Below, piece after piece: positions 1 to 6,000 of a stretch of 7,843 nucleotides of DNA. Below the pieces are notes generated by a model that was not told where the DNA came from, did not search any database, and worked only from the letters and a program-made list of their open reading frames with translations. The translations under genes were made by a program, and so were the position numbers. Origin of the DNA: Candidatus Coatesiibacteriota bacterium (GTDB taxonomy: Bacteria; Oederibacteriota; CAKKQC01); contig JAHFSL010000100.1 in NCBI GenBank assembly GCA_023265785.1, forward strand, positions 1 through 7,843. Reading direction: 5' to 3'. The first letter of the stretch is position 1. Each line of letters begins with the position of its first letter.

Positions 1-244
1 CCAGCCGGTCCTCCAGCGGAAAGACCTTCCAGTCCAGGTCGTGCTTGAGCCGGCGGGACTCCCCACCCTGCTCAGCCTTCAGGCGGGCCTGGGCACCGTG
101 GGCCACCACCCCATCCATGCCCCGCTCCTCGAGGAATCCGGCGGCTTCCTCAATGCATCCCGCCAGGACGCCCGGCCACTCGGCCCGGTCATAGTAGTCC
201 GCCAGCGTCCCCCCCAGGTCCAGCAACACCGCCCGGATGGGCAT
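1..244 (-). CDS. HAD-superfamily hydrolase-like protein, N-terminal part (runs off the window)
   Basis: Only the first 81 codons are present; the C-terminus lies beyond base 1. The protein opens MPIRAVLLDLGGTLADYYD, which is HAD motif I: a hydrophobic strand followed by D9-x-G11-G-T13. D9 is the expected nucleophile of a phosphohydrolase or dehalogenase. The second Asp of the usual DxDxT, the general acid/base in phosphatases, is Gly here. This 'DLGGTL' variant occurs in part of the superfamily. Residues 20-81 look helical and would form the start of the cap domain. The later motifs (Ser/Thr, Lys, acidic pair) are outside the window, so substrate and activity cannot be judged. The ATG at 244 places motif I close to the N-terminus as usual. 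An in-frame TTG lies eight codons upstream, and no strong Shine-Dalgarno is visible. The gene follows the CxxC protein after 31 bases and is probably co-transcribed with it. Confidence 0.8.
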   Translation of the reverse strand, partial: MPIRAVLLDLGGTLADYYDRAEWPGVLAGCIEEAAGFLEERGMDGVVAHGAQARLKAEQGGESRRLKHDLDWKVFPLEDRL

Positions 245-275
245 CAGGGCGTTCTGTCCACAGGCCAATTGCGGG

Positions 276-1166
276 TCATGTCCACGTTCTCATCACGGCA
301 CCAATGACTGGCGCATCGATTGCAATCCACTCACGGTAGGGCTTGTTCTCCGTGTAATCCAGCCATCCATACACCATGTGTTGAATGACAACCGCGCCTC
401 CCGACCGGTCACCGCACAAAGGACAATAGGTGAGGGACACCGCAACATGGGGTTCCCGCACCTCGCCAACGGCCTTTTCATTTCCGGACAGAGCCGCGAG
501 CCCGTCAACAGAATGGCAGGCCTGGCGAAGCTCGCTTCGAGCGGCATCATCCCACCGAACTTCGCTGCGACAGAACAGGGGAAGAGAGACCCTGTCGGCA
601 TCACATGCAGGACACCGAGGATCAGCCAGCGCTCTCGCGGCTGGATCCGATGACGCCGGTGGAGGCGAGAGCGACCCGGGCAACATCGGATCCAGGGCGC
701 GCTCCAGAGCTTCCGCCAGCCCGCCAGGAGCCTCCTCCTCCTGTCGCTCTGACTCAACCTCCCTAAGATCAAGGCCCAAAATGGCTGGCCCAAAGAAGCG
801 CACGATGACACTCTGTGCTTCACACCCCGTACACACTCTGAGCTGGAGGCGGACGAACGGACCTTCTGGAGAGTCCTCCCGTCGATCCCGCACGAACTTG
901 ACGAAGGCATCAGTGTGTTTGAGTGCGAGTTCCAGTCCGGGTATTTCGCGGTTATGGTCCTCCGCCGTCCGGTCATAGAGTCGGATTTCCAATGTCTCCT
1001 TTCCGCACTTTGAACACGGTCCACCCGGTTCAGGTGCGAGAAAGTTCGCGTAGGCATCATCGCCCGGTGGTAGGTGGGAAATTGGTTCAAGCTGCATGCC
1101 ATCCAGAGCACGAAGTGGACGACCTCCGCCAACCAAAGCCAAGAGAACCTTTGCCCAATCAGGCAT
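276..1166 (-). CDS. Protein of unknown function with duplicated CxxC (zinc-ribbon-like) modules
   Basis: I do not recognise this 296-residue protein as a named family. It has four CxxC pairs: C51/C54, C112/C115, C185/C188 and C248/C251. They fall into two similar halves, each with CxxC, then 57 or 59 residues, then a second CxxC, and each followed by a hydrophobic stretch (VIVRFFG in the first, VVIQHMVYGW in the second). This suggests two zinc-binding modules joined by an acidic and Pro/Ser-rich linker at about residues 136-180. C199 and C217 are extra. No signal peptide or membrane segment is evident, so a cytoplasmic location is likely. The ATG at 1166 overlaps the end of the transporter gene by 8 bases, with no convincing Shine-Dalgarno, so coupling to the upstream gene is plausible. 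Base composition is less GC-rich than its neighbours. A competing minus-strand frame at 293-1132 lacks the ordered CxxC spacing and is rejected. Metal binding and function are inferred only. Confidence 0.72.
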   Translation of the reverse strand: MPDWAKVLLALVGGGRPLRALDGMQLEPISHLPPGDDAYANFLAPEPGGPCSKCGKETLEIRLYDRTAEDHNREIPGLELALKHTDAFVKFVRDRREDSPEGPFVRLQLRVCTGCEAQSVIVRFFGPAILGLDLREVESERQEEEAPGGLAEALERALDPMLPGSLSPPPASSDPAARALADPRCPACDADRVSLPLFCRSEVRWDDAARSELRQACHSVDGLAALSGNEKAVGEVREPHVAVSLTYCPLCGDRSGGAVVIQHMVYGWLDYTENKPYREWIAIDAPVIGAVMRTWT

Positions 1167-2073
1167 GGCGATTCAATCGTACTCTGATCGGGGAAAGGGT
1201 GATGACGGCCACGCCGGCCACGACCACGGCGGCGGCGACCAGACTGCGCGCGGTGAGCGCCTCATGGCCCAGCGCCCAGCCGATGACCAGCGCCACCACG
1301 GGGTTCACGAAGGCATACGCCGCCACCCGGGACGGGGACCAGACGGCAATGAGCCAGTTGTAACAGCCGAAGGCCACCAGCGACCCGAACACAATGAGAT
1401 AGGCCAGGGCAAACAGCGCGGTGGGCCCGCAGGCCTCCCAGCGGATATCCCGCCACTCGCCCTTCAGCCCCGCGACAACGAGCATCAGGAGGCCGCCGCA
1501 CAGGGTCTGCACGGCCGGCCCGCGCAAGACATGCCCGCGCAGGCGCGCCGCCTTGATCACCAGCCCGCCCACCGCCCAGCAGGCCGAGCCCAGGAGCAGG
1601 CACACCACCCCGAAGGGATCCAGCGCCCCGGCCCCCCCGGAAGGGCCGGCCAGCCACACCATCCCGCCCAGCGCCAGCGCGATGCCCGTATTGAGGCCCC
1701 AGGCCGGAGCGAGGGTGCGGATGACCGCCTGCTCCAGGACGGCGGAGAAGACCGGGATGGACGCCACGAACACGGCGGCCAGACCCGATGGGACCCGCCC
1801 GGCCCCGGTGAAGACTGCCCCATTCCCCAGCAGAAAGAAGAGGGCGCCGCCAACCAGCCCGAGCCGTACGGTCGCGCGGTCAAAGAGCCGGACGCCGCGC
1901 CACGCCAGCCAGCCGCAGAGGATCACTCCGGCCGTCGCCGTCTGCACGCCGCCCAGCGTCAACGGCGGGAGCCAGGTGAGGCCCACCTTGATCGCCAGGA
2001 AGGTGGTGCCCCACAGGAAACAGATGGCGGCGAAGGCGAGGCCCGGCCATGGTCCGGCGTCCACGCGGCTCAC
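1159..2073 (-). CDS. EamA/DMT-superfamily transporter (ten predicted membrane helices)
   Basis: The 304-residue protein is almost wholly hydrophobic, with about ten predicted helices arranged as two five-helix EamA halves, the usual drug/metabolite transporter design. Family-like motifs are WGTTFLAIKVGL near residues 21-32 in helix 1, PSGLAAVFVASIPVF at 95-109, and in the second half GSLVAFGCYNWLI at 230-242 followed by SPSRVAAYAFVNPVVALVIGW at about 246-266 with E271 just after. These resemble the YedA/RhaT-type EamA exporters. It sits in the inner membrane and probably exports or exchanges a small metabolite, but the substrate cannot be read from sequence. Its GTG start shares four bases (GTGA) with the stop of the VOC gene, which suggests translational coupling. 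A GGAAGG a few bases upstream may be its ribosome site. The length is normal for the family and no disruption is seen. Confidence 0.9.
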   Translation of the reverse strand: MSRVDAGPWPGLAFAAICFLWGTTFLAIKVGLTWLPPLTLGGVQTATAGVILCGWLAWRGVRLFDRATVRLGLVGGALFFLLGNGAVFTGAGRVPSGLAAVFVASIPVFSAVLEQAVIRTLAPAWGLNTGIALALGGMVWLAGPSGGAGALDPFGVVCLLLGSACWAVGGLVIKAARLRGHVLRGPAVQTLCGGLLMLVVAGLKGEWRDIRWEACGPTALFALAYLIVFGSLVAFGCYNWLIAVWSPSRVAAYAFVNPVVALVIGWALGHEALTARSLVAAAVVVAGVAVITLSPIRVRLNRHA

Positions 2074-2309
2074 GGCCCTTCCGGTCCCTGCACCTCAATC
2101 AGGTTGCCATCGGGATCCTCCGTAAAGAACCGGTCCACGCCGGGAATCTTGGTCCGGTCCCAGCGGACCGCCCCGCCAAAGGTGAACGAGGCGGGCCTCG
2201 GCGTCTCGACGAGCCCGAGCGTCCCGCCATAGAACGCCCTGGCCCGGTCGACATCGGTCACATTGACCGTCACGTGGTCCAGCCGCTCCACCCGCACCCG
2301 GTCCGTCAT
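2070..2309 (-). CDS. Shortened VOC/glyoxalase-fold protein, apparently internally deleted
   Basis: The 79-residue product has the ends of a vicinal oxygen chelate (glyoxalase/bleomycin-resistance/dioxygenase) domain. RLDHVTVNVTDVDRARAFYG (residues 9-28) is the first strand and helix with the first metal-ligand position, H12. FFTEDPDGNLIEVQ (61-74) is the last strand with the ligand E72. Full VOC proteins are about 120-130 residues. Here the text passes from SFTFGGAVRW (41-50) almost straight to the terminal module, so the middle strands and the two ligands they usually carry are absent. The frame is intact. The ATG at 2309 overlaps the preceding stop by four bases (ATGA), and the stop overlaps the next start. 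The reading frame stays open upstream to 2714 but that part runs antiparallel to no recognisable domain and lies over the DUF4832-like gene. It may be a decayed enzyme, a non-catalytic half-domain or an assembly artefact. Confidence 0.75.
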   Translation of the reverse strand: MTDRVRVERLDHVTVNVTDVDRARAFYGGTLGLVETPRPASFTFGGAVRWDRTKIPGVDRFFTEDPDGNLIEVQGPEGP

Positions 2310-3670
2310 GCGACCCGGACCTCGCCCAGCGTCAGCCACCGGTCCGGCCCGACGCCCCGGTTCGCAAACGACACCCGTGAGGCCGTTCCGTCCGGCGGCA
2401 CCAGCCCCGCGGCCAGGTCGTACCGGCCGGCGGGCAGACCCCGCGGGAGGGCCAGCCGCTCCTCCACGATGGTATCGCCCGGAAGCCAGTCCCGGGCATC
2501 GGCACCCGTGACGAGGACGATCGTCCGGCGGCCGCGCCGCAGGCGGAAGGTCAGCCGGTACGGCCGGGTCACCGGCGCAACGCCGGTATTCTCGATCCAG
2601 CAGGCAGGCCGGAATCCGTCGGCCCGCCGAATCGGGCCATCGGCCCAGGCGGCCTGTCTCATCACGAACCGGTATCCGATCCGGTCGCAAAACCGCGCCA
2701 GCGGATCGAGCCACGGCGAGGGGATGGGACAGGACTTGGGCATGAATACGGAAACATGGAACTTCGCCCCCTGCCGCAGAATGAGGTCCAGATCATGCCC
2801 GCGCCGCCACCAGCCCAGCGGCGTGGCGCACGACTCGAAGGTCACCGGCCGGGTCATCCAGACCTCGGTTGCACCAGCAGCCACGACCGCCTGCGGGTAG
2901 GCGTCGAAGGTGTGGTTCCAGCCGGTCTTCCCCGGGACGTAGATGCCACCCTCGGAACGCAGGTCGCCGAAACAGTCGCACCGCCAGCCACAGCCGCGCC
3001 GCAATCCCGCCGCGAACTGCGGCCCGTCCAGATTCACGAGCAGGGTCGTCCGGGGATGGGTCCGGACGTACAGGTCCGTGAACTCCTCGATTCGATCCTG
3101 TGGCATCTCCCCGGCTCCCTCGCCCCACGGGCCGATGTAGGCCAGGTCCACGGATTCCAGTGCGGCATGGCCGTCAAAGAGCCGGCCGAACTCCGTGATC
3201 ACCCGGCCCCACCGGTCCCGGTAGGCAACCCCCGCGTAGTCGGGCTCCAGGAAGGGTCGGGTGCGCCCGTGGATGAGGGACCGCCGGATGGGATACCGCC
3301 GCCGGTACCAACCGGGCAGGGCCGGCTGGCCGTGTGACCCGAAGGGCATGAGGCGGACCTGGAGGGTCTGGCCGCGCGCCGCGGCGGCCGCCAGCGCGCC
3401 ACGGATCATCGTCAAGTCCAGCCGGCCATCCCGCGGTTCAAGGACCTCCCAGAACCAGCGGCAGTAGGAAATTGTTGAGGGGAGATATCCGGCCGCTGCC
3501 GCAGGGTTGGCCGCATGGCGGCCGCGAGCCGGGAACCTGAGCGGACCCTCCTCCGACCACTGCTCATCGGGCTCGGTCGGGTCGCCGGCGAACCGCTGGA
3601 ACGTGGCGCATCCCTTGTGGGGATTGTCGAGCAGAGGCTCCGTCCGCTCGGCCGGCCGGACCCGCGTCAC
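2306..3670 (-). CDS. Glycoside-hydrolase-like TIM-barrel protein, DUF4832-type
   Basis: The 454-residue protein starts close to LLDNPHKGC (residues 13-21), like the NPxxG opening of DUF4832/DUF4874 glycoside-hydrolase-like proteins. The N-terminal two thirds read as a TIM barrel: YCRWFWEVLEP (69-79), VRLMPFGSHG (105-114), and DLAYIGPWGEG (175-185), whose E184 is where clan-A-like hydrolases carry the acid/base glutamate. GWRCDCFGD (228-236) and VTFES with E279 follow. The C-terminal part (about 345-454) looks like a beta-sandwich, with IENTGVAPVTRPYRL at 359-373. Action on a carbohydrate is inferred and the substrate is unknown. No signal peptide is visible, which is unusual for a family often exported. 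The GTG at 3670 is the only start before an upstream in-frame stop, and it has no clear Shine-Dalgarno. The gene begins 13 bases after the TPR gene ends, and its stop overlaps the VOC start. Confidence 0.72.
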   Translation of the reverse strand: MTRVRPAERTEPLLDNPHKGCATFQRFAGDPTEPDEQWSEEGPLRFPARGRHAANPAAAAGYLPSTISYCRWFWEVLEPRDGRLDLTMIRGALAAAAARGQTLQVRLMPFGSHGQPALPGWYRRRYPIRRSLIHGRTRPFLEPDYAGVAYRDRWGRVITEFGRLFDGHAALESVDLAYIGPWGEGAGEMPQDRIEEFTDLYVRTHPRTTLLVNLDGPQFAAGLRRGCGWRCDCFGDLRSEGGIYVPGKTGWNHTFDAYPQAVVAAGATEVWMTRPVTFESCATPLGWWRRGHDLDLILRQGAKFHVSVFMPKSCPIPSPWLDPLARFCDRIGYRFVMRQAAWADGPIRRADGFRPACWIENTGVAPVTRPYRLTFRLRRGRRTIVLVTGADARDWLPGDTIVEERLALPRGLPAGRYDLAAGLVPPDGTASRVSFANRGVGPDRWLTLGEVRVA

Positions 3671-3683
3671 GGGGGGCTAACGC

Positions 3684-4571
3684 CTACTGCGTGGGGAGGC
3701 GGTCAAGAAGCGCACGCAGGCCCGGCCGGTGCTCCTGGAGCGGTTCCAGGTACCCGAAGTCGCGGCTGAAGAGGAACGGGCCGGACGCGGGGTTGGCCAG
3801 CCGGGCGAACCGCCGCAGGGCATCCTCGGCCCGGGTGAACCGGCGGCCGGTGGCATGGGCCTTGGCGCACTGGAGCCATGCCGCCGCACTGCGCGGTGCC
3901 CGCCGCACCGCCGACCGCGCGTACTTCATGGCCGCATGGACATTCTCGAGACGCAGGTAGAGGTCGGCCAGGGCCGTGAGGTCGGTGGCCTGGCGCGTGC
4001 GCAGGTAATGGCGCTTGCGCCAGTCGATGGCCTCGATCCACCTGCCTTCGGCCTCGCAGAGCGCCGCCATGGAGTCCATCGCGGAGGCGTGCCGGGAATC
4101 GGCCTCCAGCGCCGCGACATAGGACCGGCGGGCGCGCGCCAGGTCCGCCAGCCCCTGATGCCAGACCTGCCCGCGCCACCAGAGGGTGTCCGCGTCCTTG
4201 GGATTGAGGACCAGCGCGCGCCCCAGGGCGCGCAGGGCCGCCGGGCAGTCATCGTGCACCCGGTAGAGGTACTCGCCCAGCAGGGAGTAGCCCAGCGACT
4301 CGTCGGGATGCGCGCGGGTGATTTCCCGGAGCAGGTCCACGGCCGCCCGGGGCCGGTTCAGGTGCTCCAGACACTCGGCCTTGCGACAGAGGGCCTCGAA
4401 CCGCTTGTGCGCCTTGAGATCGGGGCGCGCCAGGAGCTCGGTCAAAAGGGTCAACGCCTGGTCGTACCGGTGTTTCGTGAACAGGACCTGCTCGCGCTTG
4501 AAGGCCGCCTCCACCGGATCCGCCGGTTCCACCGTCGCCACCGGCCGGGAGGAGGCGGGCAGTTCAGCCAT
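3684..4571 (-). CDS. Tetratricopeptide repeat (TPR) protein
   Basis: The product is 295 residues from the ATG at 4571. It is made of about six or seven degenerate TPR helix pairs from residue 21 to about 262. Examples are HRYDQALTLLTELLARP (34-50), NRPRAAVDLLREITRAHPDE (72-91), CPAALRALGRALVLNPKDAD (109-128), ADLARARRSYVAALEADSRH (142-161) and AAMKYARSAVRRAPRSAAAW (213-232). The alternating small and aromatic residues, with Pro closing each pair, are typical. TPR arrays are protein-binding scaffolds. No enzymatic domain, signal peptide or membrane helix is seen. A start ten codons upstream (GTG at 4601) is possible, but its added residues (MACRSRIIRS) look non-coding and include the TATAAT box described separately. 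It directly follows the respiratory complex genes and might serve their assembly, but that rests on position alone. Its partner is unknown. Confidence 0.85.
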   Translation of the reverse strand: MAELPASSRPVATVEPADPVEAAFKREQVLFTKHRYDQALTLLTELLARPDLKAHKRFEALCRKAECLEHLNRPRAAVDLLREITRAHPDESLGYSLLGEYLYRVHDDCPAALRALGRALVLNPKDADTLWWRGQVWHQGLADLARARRSYVAALEADSRHASAMDSMAALCEAEGRWIEAIDWRKRHYLRTRQATDLTALADLYLRLENVHAAMKYARSAVRRAPRSAAAWLQCAKAHATGRRFTRAEDALRRFARLANPASGPFLFSRDFGYLEPLQEHRPGLRALLDRLPTQ

Positions 4572-4578
4572 TGACCGG

Positions 4579-4584
4579 ATTATA
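4579..4584 (-). promoter_or_regulatory. Possible -10 promoter box (TATAAT) for the TPR gene
   Basis: The minus strand reads TATAAT here, a perfect sigma70-type -10 hexamer, seven bases before the ATG at 4571. Transcription would then begin at or next to the A of the start codon, giving a leaderless mRNA, which would fit the lack of a Shine-Dalgarno before this ATG. The hexamer 17 bases upstream (TGGGCG) is a poor -35 element, so this is only a candidate. The match is striking in such a GC-rich region. Confidence 0.3.
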
Positions 4585-4610
4585 CGTGAGCGGCAGGCCA
4601 CCGCCCAGCC

Positions 4611-5981
4611 TCAGAAACTCTCCTCGCCGGCCTTCCGCTTCTTCTTGAGGGTGAAGAGGTAATCCAGGATGGCCTCCAGGTTCTGCCCGCCGAGGCCCCG
4701 CTCACGCCAGGTGGGCATCCAGAGCGGGGGCGACTCGAGGGTTTCCTTTTCCTTGGGGGGCATGGACCCACGCAGGATGAATTCCGACAGTTCGGCCCGG
4801 CTGTACCGGTCCGACAGGTTGCCCAGCTTGGGGATCACGCCGCCCACCGCGTTCCAATTCTTGCGCTGGTCGGCCTCGGTCCCTTCGCGGCCATGACAGC
4901 CGATGCATCCCAGCCGGCGGAACAGGTAGCGGCCCTTCTCGACGGTGGAGGCGAACGAGGTCCGCTCCTTCTCGGGCGTGGCGGGGAACACGTACTTGGA
5001 AAAGACCTTCTCGCCATTGAGGCTCATCACATAGGTGGTGACCGCCCGGACATCGTCGTCGGACATCCCCAACTGCTCGGCGTTGGGCATGTCGGACGGA
5101 AAATGGATGTCGATCGCGGGGTCGGCCTGCACCACCGCCTGCGGGTCCTTGAAGTGCTCGTACACCCAGTTCTGGACCGACTCGACCCCCTTGAGGTGCC
5201 GCATGTCGAACTGGTCGGGGTACTTGGCGCCCACTTCGGTCAGGTCCGGCGCCGCCTTGCCGCCCTCACCGTTCAGCGAGTGGCACCCGATGCACCCCAG
5301 TTCGCCGAAGAGCTTCTTCCCCTGTGTCCAGTGGGGCGTCTCGTCGCGCACGAGATGGGCATTCCTGGTCCGCATCGCCCCACCCTGATGGCACTTGATG
5401 CATCCCGCCTCAATGTTCTGGCCGACCAGCATCGGCGTATCCACATGGTGGAAGGCCTCAACCAGTTCGCGGGACCCGTTCTTGCCGGCCTTCGTCACAT
5501 ACCCGTGGGCGGGCTCGGACTTGAGTGCGATCCCCTGGCCGGCATGGCAGATGGTGCACCCGAACTTCTGGGTGGGATGTGTTTCCAGGTAATCACCCGG
5601 ATGCGCGCGAAATGGCTGGGGGATGTCCCGGGACTTGAGGGCCGGGTCCGACTCCCCGATCGCCAGGTGGCAGGTCTCGCACCGGTCAATGCGCTGGGCG
5701 CCCGACGCAAACCGGAAGTCGTCCAGCACCCGCTGGCGGATTCCGAAGGCCGGCATCGATCCCGGGGGCTTGAGGAGCGCCGTTTGCGCCACCGCCTCGC
5801 CCCAGAGCATCGCGGCGGCGGGATGCTTTCCGTCCGCCGTCTTCGCGTAGGTGGCGTAGTAAGTGACCTGGGACTTGATCCACTCGCGACCGACCGTATC
5901 GCGCAGGAGCGCGAGGGTGAAGAAGCCCAGGACCATGGCCGCAAGGATGACGAACAGGATGCGGCGGGAAAAGACGCTCAT
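4611..5981 (-). CDS. Membrane-anchored pentahaem cytochrome c of the cytochrome bc complex
   Basis: The 456-residue protein has five CxxCH haem-c sites: CETCH (101-105), CTICH (142-146), CIKCH (194-198), CIGCH (230-234) and CIGCH (359-363). Arg6-Arg7 followed by a hydrophobic helix (8-26) is a signal anchor that would place the rest in the periplasm. The first three haems sit in a multihaem module with many His residues available as second ligands. The last two sit in similar class-I-like domains, each starting with G-x-x-LF-x-x-LGCIGCH, with probable axial Met M298 (PSDMPN) and M407 or M422. Placed directly after both cytochrome b genes, it probably takes electrons from the Rieske centre in place of cytochrome c1 or f and passes them to a terminal oxidase or soluble carrier. 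The ATG at 5981 follows the cytochrome b gene by 19 bases and has a good ribosome site. Related multihaem proteins accompany bc complexes in several uncultured phyla. Confidence 0.93.
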   Translation of the reverse strand: MSVFSRRILFVILAAMVLGFFTLALLRDTVGREWIKSQVTYYATYAKTADGKHPAAAMLWGEAVAQTALLKPPGSMPAFGIRQRVLDDFRFASGAQRIDRCETCHLAIGESDPALKSRDIPQPFRAHPGDYLETHPTQKFGCTICHAGQGIALKSEPAHGYVTKAGKNGSRELVEAFHHVDTPMLVGQNIEAGCIKCHQGGAMRTRNAHLVRDETPHWTQGKKLFGELGCIGCHSLNGEGGKAAPDLTEVGAKYPDQFDMRHLKGVESVQNWVYEHFKDPQAVVQADPAIDIHFPSDMPNAEQLGMSDDDVRAVTTYVMSLNGEKVFSKYVFPATPEKERTSFASTVEKGRYLFRRLGCIGCHGREGTEADQRKNWNAVGGVIPKLGNLSDRYSRAELSEFILRGSMPPKEKETLESPPLWMPTWRERGLGGQNLEAILDYLFTLKKKRKAGEESF

Positions 5982-5985
5982 GGAT

Positions 5986-5992
5986 TCACCCC
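5986..5992 (-). promoter_or_regulatory. Ribosome binding site of the pentahaem cytochrome gene
   Basis: GGGGTGA lies four bases before the ATG at 5981, inside the short gap after the cytochrome b C-terminal gene. It supports that start codon and shows the gene has its own translation initiation signal instead of relying on overlap. Confidence 0.6.
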
Positions 5993-6000
5993 GGGACCCA

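Noticed and set aside
293..1132. Alternative minus-strand frame (279 residues) within the CxxC gene
   Set aside because: Its cysteines are scattered and it has no domain-like text. The other frame has four ordered CxxC pairs and starts by overlapping the preceding gene.
1096..2232. Long plus-strand open frame (378 residues) across the transporter and part of the CxxC gene
   Set aside because: The product is low-complexity and rich in Gly, Pro, Arg, Gln and His with no domain. It lies opposite the convincing EamA transporter, so it is an antisense shadow of high-GC codon bias.
2310..2714. Upstream extension of the VOC reading frame
   Set aside because: It lies within the DUF4832-like gene and gives Arg/Gly/Ala-rich text with no VOC features. 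The ATG at 2309 forms a normal ATGA overlap.
4581..4612. Possible hairpin terminator after the pentahaem cytochrome gene (GCGG...CCGC)
   Set aside because: The stem is only about four base pairs and is not followed by a run of T on the minus strand.
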